A stretch of DNA of 64,000 nt, from contig CAVQDO010000023.1 of the NCBI GenBank assembly GCA_963711255.1, positions 198,390-262,389 of the forward strand, given 5' to 3'. This stretch comes from GCA-2746365 sp963711255 (GTDB lineage: Bacteria > Pseudomonadota > Gammaproteobacteria > SZUA-229). Below the pieces are notes generated by a model that did not search any database, had not been told where the DNA came from, and saw only the letters and a program-made list of their open reading frames with translations. Positions 25,444 to 34,257 of this stretch are shown here, in pieces (position 1 is the first letter of the stretch; every line of letters starts with the position of its first letter). A program made the translations under genes and the position numbers.

Positions 25444-27810
25444 TCAAGCGTCTGTTTTTGATAAATGCAGCCAGGTATCAACAACCGTGTCCGGATTTAA
25501 AGATATGCTGGATATTTTCTGCTCTAACAGCCAGGCGGCAAAATCGGGATAATCCGAAGGCCCCTGTCCGCAAATACCAATATATTTATTTTGCTCACGA
25601 CAGGCGGTTATTGCCATTTCAAGTAATTTTTTTACAGCAGCATTACGTTCATCAAACAAATGTGCAACCACCGCAGAGTCGCGATCCAGGCCAAGAGTTA
25701 ACTGTGTCATATCATTCGAACCGATGGAGAAGCCATCGAAGTATTGCAGAAATTCACTGGCCAGTAGTGCATTTGATGGAATTTCGCACATCATTATGAT
25801 GCGTAGATCATTGTCGCCCCGCTTAAGCCCATTATCAGCCAGTAGCTGTGTTACCTGTTCTGCTTCTTCAAGTGTGCGGCAGAAAGGAACCATGATTTCG
25901 ACATTGCTCAAGCCCATCTCGTCTCGAACCTTTTTCAGTGCCCGGCATTCGAGTTCAAAACAGTCACGGAAATTCTCTGATAGATAACGAGATGTGCCAC
26001 GGAAACCGATCATCGGGTTTTCTTCTTCTGGCTCAAATAAATCACCACCAAGCAAGTTGGCGTATTCGTTAGATTTAAAATCAGATAATCGAACAATAAC
26101 CGGGTTGGGCGAAAAAGCTGCTGCCAGGGTAGCAATACCTTCGACCAGTTTTTCAATATAAAAACTTACCGGGTCTTTATAACCGGCACTGCGCTTGTTA
26201 ATTAACTGCTGCAGGTCGGCAGTCTGCTGATCAAATTGCAGTAATGCTTTTGGATGAATGCCAATAGTATTGTTAATAATGAATTCTAGACGTGCCAGGC
26301 CGACACCTGCATTGGGTAACCGTGAAAAGGCAAAAGCGCGGCCTGGCGTGCCAACATTTAACATGATTTTTGTTGCTATTGAGGGCATTTCTCCAGTGTC
26401 AGTGCGTATGATTTCAAAGTCGAGCTGGTCCTGGTATATATATCCGGTGTCACCCTGTGCGCAGCTGACGGTCACATCATCTCCATCATTTAATAATTCA
26501 GTGGCATTGCCACAGCCGACAATTGCCGGTATGCCCAGTTCGCGGGCGATGATCGCAGCATGACAGGTGCGGCCGCCACGGTTTGTCACGATGGCCGCGG
26601 CGAGTTTCATTACCGGTTCCCAGTCAGGGTCGGTCATATCGGTAACCAGTACATCGCCTTCTTTAACACGAGACATTTCACTGGGGTCTTTAATCAGGCT
26701 GACCTTCCCGGCACCAATGCGCTGGCCGATCGCACGACCTTCCAGTAGAACGGTGCTTGTTTGTTTCAGCTCGTAACGTTCAATAACGGTTGCGCTGGCC
26801 CGGCTTTCGACGGTTTCCGGTCTTGCCTGTACAATATATATTTCACCATTTAAACCATCCTGCGCCCATTCAATATCCATTGGCCGGCCATAATGCTGCT
26901 CGATGGTGATAGCGTGACGGGCGAGCTCTTCAACCTGGCTGTCATTGAGGCAGAAACGCAGGCGTTGCTGTTCATCAACATCGACCGTCTGTACAAAGTC
27001 ATTAGTGTCTGGATTATCGCTGTATATCATTTTGATTAATTTACTGCCCAGGGTGCGATTTAATATCGCCGGTTTGTTCTGTTGCAGGCAGGGTTTATAG
27101 ACGTAAAATTCATCGGGATTCACAGCACCCTGAACCATGGTCTCACCGAGGCCGTATGCCGCCGTGATGAATACTGCATCACGAAAACCGGACTCAGTAT
27201 CCAGCGTGAACATAACACCGCTGGTGCCGAGATCACTGCGCACCATGCGTTGTATGCCGGCAGATAATGCCACTTTACTGTGGTCAAAGTCCTGGTGTAC
27301 CCGGTATGAAATGGCGCGATCGTTATACAGCGAGGCAAATACTTTTTTTATGGATAATAAAACATTGTCCAGTCCGCATACATTCAGGTATGTTTCCTGC
27401 TGGCCGGCGAAAGACGCATCAGGTAAATCTTCAGCAGTTGCAGAGGATCGGACGGCAACTGCCTGCTCTGCTTCATCTGCCTGCAATTCATCATAAGCCC
27501 TGGTGACTTCGCTGAGAAAACTTTCTTCGAAAGGCGCGTCTATTATCCATTGCCGGATTTCTCGGCCTGCGGCGACCAGTTCGGCTATATCGCTAGTATC
27601 TAGAGTTTCTAGACGTGAGCTTATTTTTTGATCAAGATTCGATTGAGAAAGAAAATTGCGGTAAGCATCTGCAGTGGTGGCGAAACCATCTGGAACTTTG
27701 ATGTTAAGCGGTGATAGCTGGCTAATCATTTCACCCAGTGAGGCGTTTTTCCCACCAACACTGTCGATATCATTTATTCCTAGCTGATTGAACCAGATGA
27801 TTTGTTTCAT
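25444..27810 (-). CDS. ppsA: Phosphoenolpyruvate synthase
   Basis: The 788-residue enzyme converts pyruvate and ATP to PEP, AMP and phosphate, the gluconeogenic entry from C3 acids. In order, it has an N-terminal ATP-grasp domain (GGKNASLGEMISQL, AVRSSATAEDLPDASFAGQQ), the swivelling phosphohistidine domain with catalytic His in RGGRTCHAAIIAREL, and a C-terminal PEP/pyruvate barrel (FSIGSNDMTQLTLGLDRDS). Its length matches E. coli PpsA (792). The Thr next to the catalytic His (TCH) is the expected target of PpsR, encoded immediately downstream. Confidence 0.98.
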   Translation of the reverse strand: MKQIIWFNQLGINDIDSVGGKNASLGEMISQLSPLNIKVPDGFATTADAYRNFLSQSNLDQKISSRLETLDTSDIAELVAAGREIRQWIIDAPFEESFLSEVTRAYDELQADEAEQAVAVRSSATAEDLPDASFAGQQETYLNVCGLDNVLLSIKKVFASLYNDRAISYRVHQDFDHSKVALSAGIQRMVRSDLGTSGVMFTLDTESGFRDAVFITAAYGLGETMVQGAVNPDEFYVYKPCLQQNKPAILNRTLGSKLIKMIYSDNPDTNDFVQTVDVDEQQRLRFCLNDSQVEELARHAITIEQHYGRPMDIEWAQDGLNGEIYIVQARPETVESRASATVIERYELKQTSTVLLEGRAIGQRIGAGKVSLIKDPSEMSRVKEGDVLVTDMTDPDWEPVMKLAAAIVTNRGGRTCHAAIIARELGIPAIVGCGNATELLNDGDDVTVSCAQGDTGYIYQDQLDFEIIRTDTGEMPSIATKIMLNVGTPGRAFAFSRLPNAGVGLARLEFIINNTIGIHPKALLQFDQQTADLQQLINKRSAGYKDPVSFYIEKLVEGIATLAAAFSPNPVIVRLSDFKSNEYANLLGGDLFEPEEENPMIGFRGTSRYLSENFRDCFELECRALKKVRDEMGLSNVEIMVPFCRTLEEAEQVTQLLADNGLKRGDNDLRIIMMCEIPSNALLASEFLQYFDGFSIGSNDMTQLTLGLDRDSAVVAHLFDERNAAVKKLLEMAITACREQNKYIGICGQGPSDYPDFAAWLLEQKISSISLNPDTVVDTWLHLSKTDA

Positions 27811-27951
27811 AATTCAGTGCCCGTGAAAGTTTTACTGGGAGTTTAAGCCAAGTATATGTGAAAATATGTCACCATAGTTAATGGGATCCTGTAGTTATGC
27901 CATATGTATAAATACACCTTTGATGCCATTCTATATCGTGAGTGCAATAAT

Positions 27952-28506
27952 ATGATTAAAAGTTTTAAAGGAATTGGTATTTACACAGCGATTGTGCTGT
28001 TTGTTTCTATCGCCTATTTTATTTATGCGAAATCAGTTTACCCGCCTGTCGAAGACAACGAGACTTTTTTAAGTGAGATCGGCGAGGGATTTGGTGAAAT
28101 TGGTTTATGGGCATTAATTTTTATTTATGCCCGGACAGTTTTAAAGCTGCTTATGGGTAAGGGCGAGTATGCACGACGTTTATTGCCGGATTATACGCCG
28201 CCTGCCGCAGCCACACTGTTTCAACAGCTGCTATGTTTTTTAAATCGAACCCATGTTTATGTTGGTATTGCCACCGTGGCTGTAATTCTGCTGCATATTG
28301 GATTAATGGGTGTGCCACTGGAGATACTGTTTTTTCAGGCTGTTCTGGCTTTAGTTGTCTGGCAGGCTTTATTTGGTATGTTTCTTAGCTGGCGTTATTC
28401 ACCTAAGGAATTAAAGAAGTTTTCATACCTGGTGCATGCGCAGTTTTTTAGCGGAATAATGATCGGTATTTTTGCTTACTTTGGCCACTTGTTAATCGAC
28501 AGCTAA
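27952..28506 (+). CDS. Cytochrome b/ferric reductase-like membrane protein
   Basis: The 184-residue protein is counted from MIKSFKGIGIYTAIV and has about four or five membrane helices. Two helices carry spaced His pairs of the kind that hold haem b: HVYVGIATVAVILLH, and HAQFFSGIMIGIFAYFGH near the C-terminus. This resembles the membrane core of ferric-reductase-like or cytochrome b561-like proteins, without an attached flavin domain. No partner gene is adjacent: ppsA is divergent upstream, and sixA follows after about 200 bp. The assignment is by helix and His pattern only. Confidence 0.6.
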   Translation: MIKSFKGIGIYTAIVLFVSIAYFIYAKSVYPPVEDNETFLSEIGEGFGEIGLWALIFIYARTVLKLLMGKGEYARRLLPDYTPPAAATLFQQLLCFLNRTHVYVGIATVAVILLHIGLMGVPLEILFFQAVLALVVWQALFGMFLSWRYSPKELKKFSYLVHAQFFSGIMIGIFAYFGHLLIDS

Positions 28507-28705
28507 ACCCTTGAAAGTGTCATTATTAAGGGCATATCACTATATAAATTAATTCAGCATTATTATTGATAAATCAGACCACTTTAATGTATTGTATTTT
28601 CTGCAGTATATTGAAAGGAGTTTACTATCCGGATGAACGCATGTTCCTGTATAGAAATATCAGGCTTTTACAGCTGCCTGGCAGAAATACCAACAGATAT
28701 AATCA

Positions 28706-29209
28706 ATGTTTGAAGTATTACTCATGCGTCATGCCAAATCAGACTGGCATAGTCATTCCGATGATATCGATCGGCCTTTAAACAGGCGTGGCCGTGATGA
28801 TGCAGTTCGCACTGGCGCTTATCTTAAACAGAATAATCTTTTGCCTGATAAAGTACTGGTTTCAGTAGCGCAGCGTACCCGTGAAACTGCCCAGTTGCTG
28901 TTAAACAGTCATCCACTGGCTGCAGAAAATATTATCATTGACCCCTCGCTTTACCTGGCGGACAGAGAAACACTGATAGAGTCAATTGAGTTATATGCGA
29001 AAGATAATCAGCGTTTGCTTATCCTTGCGCATAACCCCGGTATGGATGATGCGGTTAGTTATCTTACCAGTACGGCGCCGCCGCTTTCGGCCAAAGGCAA
29101 GCTGATGACGACCTGTGCGCTGGCCTGTTTTAGAATGGAATCACTGGATGCGGTTTCCCGCTCGGGCAGAGCTGAACTATTTGCCTTGATCCGGCCAGAT
29201 GAAATTTAA
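28706..29209 (+). CDS. sixA: Phosphohistidine phosphatase SixA
   Basis: The 167-residue histidine-phosphatase-superfamily protein has the catalytic RHA motif in VLLMRHAKSDWHS and a second active-site His in LLILAHNPGMDD. E. coli SixA removes phosphate from HPt domains and from the nitrogen phosphotransferase protein NPr. An intervening PDKVLVSVAQRTRETAQLL block supplies the Arg that binds phosphate. It is a single gene with no clear operon partner, convergent with a TetR remnant. Confidence 0.93.
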   Translation: MFEVLLMRHAKSDWHSHSDDIDRPLNRRGRDDAVRTGAYLKQNNLLPDKVLVSVAQRTRETAQLLLNSHPLAAENIIIDPSLYLADRETLIESIELYAKDNQRLLILAHNPGMDDAVSYLTSTAPPLSAKGKLMTTCALACFRMESLDAVSRSGRAELFALIRPDEI

Positions 29210-29250
29210 ATAATGCCTTCAGGGCGTAGCCTGAAATCTGTGATATCAAA

Positions 29251-29579
29251 TCAATTGCTGAGCTGGTAGGTATTGAGAAACATATCAACACTTGATTCAA
29301 TAATTTTCTTTTGTTCTTCTTTACCGGGAATCGGGTTGAGGCCGTATATTTGCGGCCATAATGCAAAGGCTTCGATCAGGCCGAGAAACTGCTTACCCGC
29401 AACCACTGGCTGACTGTAAGCGGTTGTCTCGTTTAGCCTGTTCAATCCATTTGACTACGCCATAACCACTTTCCTGAAACGTCATCGACGTTGGCCTGAG
29501 TGAGTTCCGGGGAGCTTAGCGATTCTACGGTTATCATTCTTAGCATGCTGAGAAATTCTTCTGTGGCGAGCAATCGCAT
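29251..29579 (-). pseudogene. TetR-family regulator remnant (ligand-domain part only)
   Basis: Three frames of the minus strand together spell the C-terminal half of an AefR-like TetR regulator. They are QQMRLLATEEFLSMLRM and SLSSPELTQA; then FQESGYGVVKWIEQAKRDNR; then QPVVAGKQFLGLIEAFALWP, ending SVDMFLNTYQLSN. Two frame changes interrupt it (near 29475 and 29420). The DNA-binding helix-turn-helix half is gone: the sequence upstream is the terminator of folE2. This is a decayed gene, not an expression unit. Confidence 0.68.
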
Positions 29580-29588
29580 TTGCTGGCA

Positions 29589-29615
29589 ATAAAAAAGCAC
29601 CATCATGTGGTGCTT
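29589..29615 (-). terminator. Rho-independent terminator of folE2
   Basis: On the minus strand AAGCACCA and TGGTGCTT form an 8-bp stem around CATGA-type loop bases, followed by six T. It lies about 45 bp beyond the folE2 stop codon, ending the queD-folE2 transcript. Confidence 0.8.
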
Positions 29616-29658
29616 ATATTATTAATACTGATTAATTACTAAAGGTAATATTGAAGTT

Positions 29659-30486
29659 TTATCTTGTTTTTTCAATCAAGGCATAGGCTGAATGATTGTG
29701 TATCGATTCAAAATTTTCAGATTCAACCGTATATGCCTGAATGCGCTTATCGATATTTAATTGATGAGCAATGTCACGTACCATGTCTTCGACAAATTTT
29801 GGATTATCGTAAGCACGTTCAGTAACAACTTTTTCGTCCGGGCGTTTTAACAGGCCATACAGTTCACAGGAAGCCTGAGCTTCTACCAGGTCAATAATCT
29901 CTTCAATCCAGATAAAGTCTTCGGTTTCAATATTGACGGTGACGTGAGAACGCTGGTTGTGCGCACCACGGTCAGATATTTTCTTCGAACATGGGCACAG
30001 GCTGGTTACAGGAACAACCGCCTTGATGTTGATAATGTTTTTATTCTTCCTGCGCTCACCAATAAAGGTTACTTCGTAATCAAGCAGGCTTTTTACGCCA
30101 GAAGCAGGTGCTGTTTTATTGATGAAGAAATGGAAGCTCATTTCGATATGGCCGACTTCGGCGTCAAGACGAGAAGTCATTTCAGTCAGCATCTCTTTAA
30201 AAGATTCAACGGTGATTTCCCACGAATGATTGTTGAGGATTTCAACAAAACGTGACATGTGGGTGCCTTTGAAATTGTGCGGCAAATCAACATACATATT
30301 GAAATTCGCAATAGTATGCTGGACAAGACCGGTACGGTCTTTTACCTGCACAGGATGACGAATATCCTTGATGCCTACTTTATTAATAGCTATGGCACGG
30401 GTGTCCTGGCTGTTTTGAACATCGGGCAGGGTACTTGTTGTCATAGCTTCTTTCTCTTTTGAGTCTTTATCAAGGACATCGGTCAT
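29659..30486 (-). CDS. folE2: GTP cyclohydrolase FolE2 (type IB)
   Basis: The 275-residue enzyme makes 7,8-dihydroneopterin triphosphate from GTP, the first step of folate and of queuosine. It is the FolE2/MptA type, unrelated in sequence to FolE, with the metal Cys in VTSLCPCSKKISDRGAHNQR and the catalytic Glu in NPKFVEDMVRDIA. FolE2 can work with metals other than zinc and is often made under zinc limitation. An internal Met at codon 15 is an alternative start. It follows queD by about 20 bp on the same strand, so the two pterin steps are coupled. No Zur box was recognised. Confidence 0.95.
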   Translation of the reverse strand: MTDVLDKDSKEKEAMTTSTLPDVQNSQDTRAIAINKVGIKDIRHPVQVKDRTGLVQHTIANFNMYVDLPHNFKGTHMSRFVEILNNHSWEITVESFKEMLTEMTSRLDAEVGHIEMSFHFFINKTAPASGVKSLLDYEVTFIGERRKNKNIINIKAVVPVTSLCPCSKKISDRGAHNQRSHVTVNIETEDFIWIEEIIDLVEAQASCELYGLLKRPDEKVVTERAYDNPKFVEDMVRDIAHQLNIDKRIQAYTVESENFESIHNHSAYALIEKTR

Positions 30487-30506
30487 TATGTATTCTCTTT
30501 ACTTTA

Positions 30507-30884
30507 CTATTCACTATAGCGAACGCAGGCTCGCTCGGTTTCCCAGATCGTAAGTGCAGTAACTTTTATCGTGTCACTGTTTATACGGGCAGAAATCTCC
30601 TTAAACATATATGCTGCTATGTTCTCTGCCGTCGGATTAATCTCTTTAAACGGTTCAAGGTCGTTCAGGTAGCGATGATCCAGCTCGTCACCAACTTCAT
30701 TGGCAGCGTTCTTCATCACTTTAAAATCCACGCCCATGCCTACTTCATCAAGCTGGCTGGCGACGGCTTCCAGTTCAACTTTCCAGTTGTGGCCATGCAT
30801 ACGGCTGCATGCGCCAGGGTAACCCCTTAAGGTATGTGCTGAAGCAAATTCGGTCACTACTTTCAGCTGGTAGCTTGCTGCCAT
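30507..30884 (-). CDS. queD: 6-carboxy-5,6,7,8-tetrahydropterin synthase QueD
   Basis: The 125-residue protein of the QueD/PTPS family converts dihydroneopterin triphosphate, the FolE2 product, to 6-carboxytetrahydropterin on the route to queuosine and deazapurines. The Zn-binding His residues lie in FASAHTLRGYPG and RMHGHNWKVE, the catalytic Cys in GACSRMHGH, and the conserved DHRYLND and NPTAENIAAYMF are present. The C-terminal WETERACVRY is typical of QueD rather than of the eukaryotic enzyme. It is the first gene of the queD-folE2 operon. The epoxyqueuosine reductase gene queG is elsewhere in this window. Confidence 0.94.
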   Translation of the reverse strand: MAASYQLKVVTEFASAHTLRGYPGACSRMHGHNWKVELEAVASQLDEVGMGVDFKVMKNAANEVGDELDHRYLNDLEPFKEINPTAENIAAYMFKEISARINSDTIKVTALTIWETERACVRYSE

Positions 30885-30941
30885 TAATTATGTACCTAAA
30901 TAATACCTGAGTAAAACAGTAGGGATTTTAACCTTTTTGCT

Positions 30942-32831
30942 TTATATAAGCAATTCCTTAACTCGGTTGTTGATAGTCTCCAGTATGCCGGCTTTGTCGA
31001 GTTTCCAGTCGTGGACTAATTCGGCGGGGTCGCCGTGATTAATCAATTTATCAGGAAAACCGATCTGGAGCAGATTAGTGGTGATATGTCTGGCGTTAAG
31101 ATGTTCAGAAACAGCGCTTCCTGCACCGCCTGCAATGGCATTGTCTTCAATGGTGACCAGTAAATCATGCGACAGTGCCGCCGCCTCGATAGTTTTGGTG
31201 TCCAGTGGTTTGACAAAGCGCATGCTGTATACGCTGGCATCAATTTCTTCGCCGACTTTAAGTGCGGTTGACAGCAGCGGACCGAATACAAGCAGGGCTA
31301 TTTTCTTACCCTGCCGTTTCTGTTCTGCCTGGGCAAAGGGCAGGGCTTTTAGTTCATCACTGGTTCCAGTGCCGGCGACAGAACCACGAGGGTAGCGCAC
31401 AGCGCTGGGCCCGTCGTGCAGAAAAGCCGTGGTTAACAGGCCGCGGCATTCGGCTTCGTCAGCCGGGGTCATAATGACCATGTTAGGAATACAGCGTAAA
31501 AAACTGATGTCGTAGGCACCGGTATGCGTTGGCCCGTCTGCGCCGACAATACCGGCGCGATCGATGGCAAAGACGACAGAAAGATTCTGCAGTGCGACAT
31601 CGTGTATTAACTGGTCATAAGCGCGCTGTAAAAAGGTGGAATATATTGCTACCACGGGTTTTAAACCGTCACAGGCCATACCGGCGGCCAGCGTTACCGC
31701 GTGCTGTTCAGCGATACCAACATCAAAGTAACGTTTTGGAAAGCGTTGGGAAAACTCGACCAGTCCAGAACCTTCGCGCATCGCCGGGGTAATGCCGACC
31801 AGGCTTTCATCCTGGGCGGCCATATCGCATAACCATTCGCTGAATATTTCGGTGTAACTGGGGGCCTTTGCTGCACCGGTGGTGCGGGTTTTTCCGGTGC
31901 TCAAATCAAAGGCGCTGACGCCATGAAATTTAACCGGGGCGTCTTCTGCCGGGAAGTAACCTTTGCCTTTCTGGGTTTTGATGTGCAGCAGTCTTGGCCC
32001 TGATTGCTGGTTGATGTTTCGTAATACAGGGATCAGTGTATCCAGGTCATGCCCGTCGACGGGGCCGAAATAATTAAAACCGAGTTCTTCAAACAGTGTG
32101 CCCGGTGCCACCATGCCTTTGACGTGTTCCTCGGTGCGGCGCGCCAGTTCCAGCGCCGGCGGTATATTCTCCAGCACTTTTTTGCCACCTTCGCGAATAG
32201 TGGAAAACAGGTTGCCAGATAACAGCCGGGTCAGGTGGTTAGAAAGTGCACCGACGTTAGGTGAGATCGACATGTCGTTATCATTGAGAATAACCAGCAG
32301 ATTGGCGTCATCAGCATTATGCATGGCGCCAGCGTGGTTGAGTGCTTCAAAGGCCATGCCGGCGGTCATTGCACCATCACCGATGATGGCCACACAGTGG
32401 CGGTTTTCCTTGTTCTGCCTGGCCGCAATACTCATGCCCAGTGCGGCGGCGATGGAGGTGCTGGAGTGTCCGGTACCGAAGGCATCGTATTCACTTTCCT
32501 CACGTTTTGGAAAACCGGCGATGCCACCTTTTTGCCGTAATGTCTTCATTTGTTCACGACGGCCGGTGAGGATTTTATGCGGGTAAGTCTGGTGGCCTAC
32601 ATCCCATACCAGGCGGTCATAAGGCGTATTGAACACGTAATGCAGGGCAACGGTTAGTTCGATAGTGCCGAGTCCGGCGGATAAATGACCCCCGGTGGAG
32701 GAAACACTGCTGAGTAAGAATTCACGCAGCTGTCGCGCGAGTTCTTTCAGTTGCAACTCATTTAGCTGGCGTACATCAGCCGGGGAGTTAATGGACTCCA
32801 GTAGTGACCAGTTTGAGTTAGAGAATGGCAT
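30942..32831 (-). CDS. dxs: 1-deoxy-D-xylulose-5-phosphate synthase
   Basis: The 629-residue thiamin-diphosphate enzyme joins pyruvate and glyceraldehyde 3-phosphate, the first step of the MEP isoprenoid route. The ThDP-binding motif is in IGDGAMTAGMAFEALNHAG ending NDNDMSISPN, and the substrate loop in GTGHSSTSIAAALGM. The second half has the transketolase-like pyrimidine domain (DVGIAEQHAVTLAAGMA) and the C-terminal domain. Its length matches E. coli Dxs (620). It is the last gene of the xseB-ispA-dxs operon, 15 bp after ispA. Confidence 0.98.
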   Translation of the reverse strand: MPFSNSNWSLLESINSPADVRQLNELQLKELARQLREFLLSSVSSTGGHLSAGLGTIELTVALHYVFNTPYDRLVWDVGHQTYPHKILTGRREQMKTLRQKGGIAGFPKREESEYDAFGTGHSSTSIAAALGMSIAARQNKENRHCVAIIGDGAMTAGMAFEALNHAGAMHNADDANLLVILNDNDMSISPNVGALSNHLTRLLSGNLFSTIREGGKKVLENIPPALELARRTEEHVKGMVAPGTLFEELGFNYFGPVDGHDLDTLIPVLRNINQQSGPRLLHIKTQKGKGYFPAEDAPVKFHGVSAFDLSTGKTRTTGAAKAPSYTEIFSEWLCDMAAQDESLVGITPAMREGSGLVEFSQRFPKRYFDVGIAEQHAVTLAAGMACDGLKPVVAIYSTFLQRAYDQLIHDVALQNLSVVFAIDRAGIVGADGPTHTGAYDISFLRCIPNMVIMTPADEAECRGLLTTAFLHDGPSAVRYPRGSVAGTGTSDELKALPFAQAEQKRQGKKIALLVFGPLLSTALKVGEEIDASVYSMRFVKPLDTKTIEAAALSHDLLVTIEDNAIAGGAGSAVSEHLNARHITTNLLQIGFPDKLINHGDPAELVHDWKLDKAGILETINNRVKELLI

Positions 32832-32846
32832 GAGTAATGTGCTTGC

Positions 32847-33743
32847 TTAAAATTGCCGTTCGACAATATAGGCGGACAGCAGGCGTAAACTATCCGCCTT
32901 TTCGTCCAGTGGTTCAAGGTGTTTAAGAGCCAGTACGTGTTGTTTTTGCGCCAGTTCAATCGAGGCATCGAGACCGATAATAGCCGGGAAAGTTGGCTTT
33001 TCCTGTTCGATATCCGAACCCTGTGGTTTGCCCAGTGTTTCGGTGTCACCGATAACATCGAGAATATCGTCCTGGATTTGAAATGATAAGCCGATGCACT
33101 GCGCATAGTTGTTCAGTATTTCACTTTCCTGCACCGATATATCCTGTTTACACATACCGCCAAGCATAATACTGGCACGTATCAGGGCGCCGGTTTTAAG
33201 CTGATGCATGTGCTCAAGTTGCGGCAGTGTCAGTTGTTTGCCGACCGAGGCAAGGTCTACCGCCTGACCGCCTGCCATGCCGTGCGCACCGCTGGCTTCG
33301 GTTAACAGGCTCAGCATGTTAATGCGATGCGCCGGTGTCAGTTCAATGTGATCATCTTTCGCCAGGATCTCATAGGCCAGCGCCTGCAGGGCATCACCCG
33401 CCAGTATTGCTGTGGCTTCATCAAAGGCCTTGTGGCAGGTCAGGCGGCCGCGGCGAAGGTCATCGTCGTCCATCGCGGGCAGATCATCATGAATCAGTGA
33501 ATAGGCGTGGATCATTTCAACCGCACAGGCAGGGATATCCATCAGGTCTGTCGATACACCAAGGGCTTCGCCTGCAGCATAAACCATCGCCGGACGGATG
33601 CGTTTGCCACCGCCGATAACTGAATAGCGTATGGCTTCAGCCAGGTTGTGCTCTGGCGGGTCGTCGGAGGGCAGGTATTTATCTAAAGCGGAATTAACAC
33701 GCTTCTGAAAATTCTCCAGACGTGATTGAAAGGCATGTGACAT
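32847..33743 (-). CDS. ispA: Farnesyl diphosphate synthase (IspA)
   Basis: The 298-residue trans-prenyltransferase condenses dimethylallyl and isopentenyl diphosphates to geranyl and farnesyl diphosphate. The first aspartate-rich motif is in SLIHDDLPAMDDDDLRRG and the second in FQIQDDILDVIGDTETLG. The two extra residues in the first motif are typical of bacterial FPP synthases. The C-terminus ends IVERQF. The gene sits between xseB (5 bp upstream) and dxs, the standard proteobacterial order. Confidence 0.97.
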   Translation of the reverse strand: MSHAFQSRLENFQKRVNSALDKYLPSDDPPEHNLAEAIRYSVIGGGKRIRPAMVYAAGEALGVSTDLMDIPACAVEMIHAYSLIHDDLPAMDDDDLRRGRLTCHKAFDEATAILAGDALQALAYEILAKDDHIELTPAHRINMLSLLTEASGAHGMAGGQAVDLASVGKQLTLPQLEHMHQLKTGALIRASIMLGGMCKQDISVQESEILNNYAQCIGLSFQIQDDILDVIGDTETLGKPQGSDIEQEKPTFPAIIGLDASIELAQKQHVLALKHLEPLDEKADSLRLLSAYIVERQF

Positions 33744-33748
33744 CTAGG

Positions 33749-33979
33749 CTAATCGTCCAGCTCTATGTCTTGTTCGAGTAATTTTCCGTTCTTTTCGACC
33801 AGCTCTTTGATTTTCAATTCTGCATTTTGCAGAGCCTGCTGGCATTCGGTGCTTAAGGCGATGCCTTTTTCAAAGCGCTTTAAGGATTCTTCAAGACTCA
33901 GATTGCCCTGTTCCATATCTTCGACCAGGGTTTCAAGTTCGCTTAATGCTTTTTCAAAATTGGGTGTCTTTTTAGCCAT
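33749..33979 (-). CDS. xseB: Exodeoxyribonuclease VII small subunit
   Basis: The 76-residue helical protein pairs with XseA to make exonuclease VII, which degrades single-stranded DNA. Family phrases are FEKALSELETLVEDMEQGNL and SLEESLKRFEKGIALSTECQ. The start chosen is MAKKTPNF; a Met five codons upstream is less like relatives. The gene stops 5 bp before the ispA start, so the operon xseB-ispA-dxs is tightly packed. Confidence 0.96.
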   Translation of the reverse strand: MAKKTPNFEKALSELETLVEDMEQGNLSLEESLKRFEKGIALSTECQQALQNAELKIKELVEKNGKLLEQDIELDD

Positions 33980-34074
33980 GGCGCATTTTAGCAAAAATCA
34001 CCGTGAAGGATACAGTGTACTTGAATATCTTTATTTGCCGCTAAGATTCAGATTTCTTAAAATTATTTTTCAGC

Positions 34075-34175
34075 GCAGATTAGGGCAGGACGCCCGTAAG
34101 TAGAGTAACGCATACTGTCATGGATGGCAGGTAGTAGAACAATGCAGGAGCTATTGTCGAGGAGCAGTTACCGAG
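34075..34175. repeat. 101-bp dispersed repeat, family B copy 1
   Basis: It begins GCAGATTAGGGCAGGACGCC and ends GAGCAGTTACCGAG. It is identical to the copy at 42998-43098 except for one base (T instead of C in TG(T/C)CATGGATGGCA). It carries a GGGC-AGGAC-GCCC hairpin and a TGCCAT-GG-ATGGCA type inverted repeat. It runs directly into a family A palindrome. Confidence 0.9.
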
Positions 34176-34251
34176 GCGCAGAGGGCGCGGAGAAAAAATT
34201 ATCTTTGGTTTTTAAAATATAAACCCGCTTTTCTCTGCGTCTCTGCGGTAA
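34170..34251. repeat. Palindromic repeat, family A copy 2
   Basis: The left arm ACCGAGGCGCAGAGGG and the right arm TCTCTGCGTCTCTGCGGT flank an AT-rich spacer. It lies directly downstream of the radA stop codon on the minus strand, between xseB and radA. Its left end overlaps the 3' end of the 101-bp repeat. Confidence 0.85.
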
Positions 34252-34257
34252 AAGCTT

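Noticed and set aside
34075..34175. Short frame starting in the 101-bp repeat (ATGCAGGAG...)
   Set aside because: About 26 codons read into the palindrome, with no conservation beyond the repeat itself.
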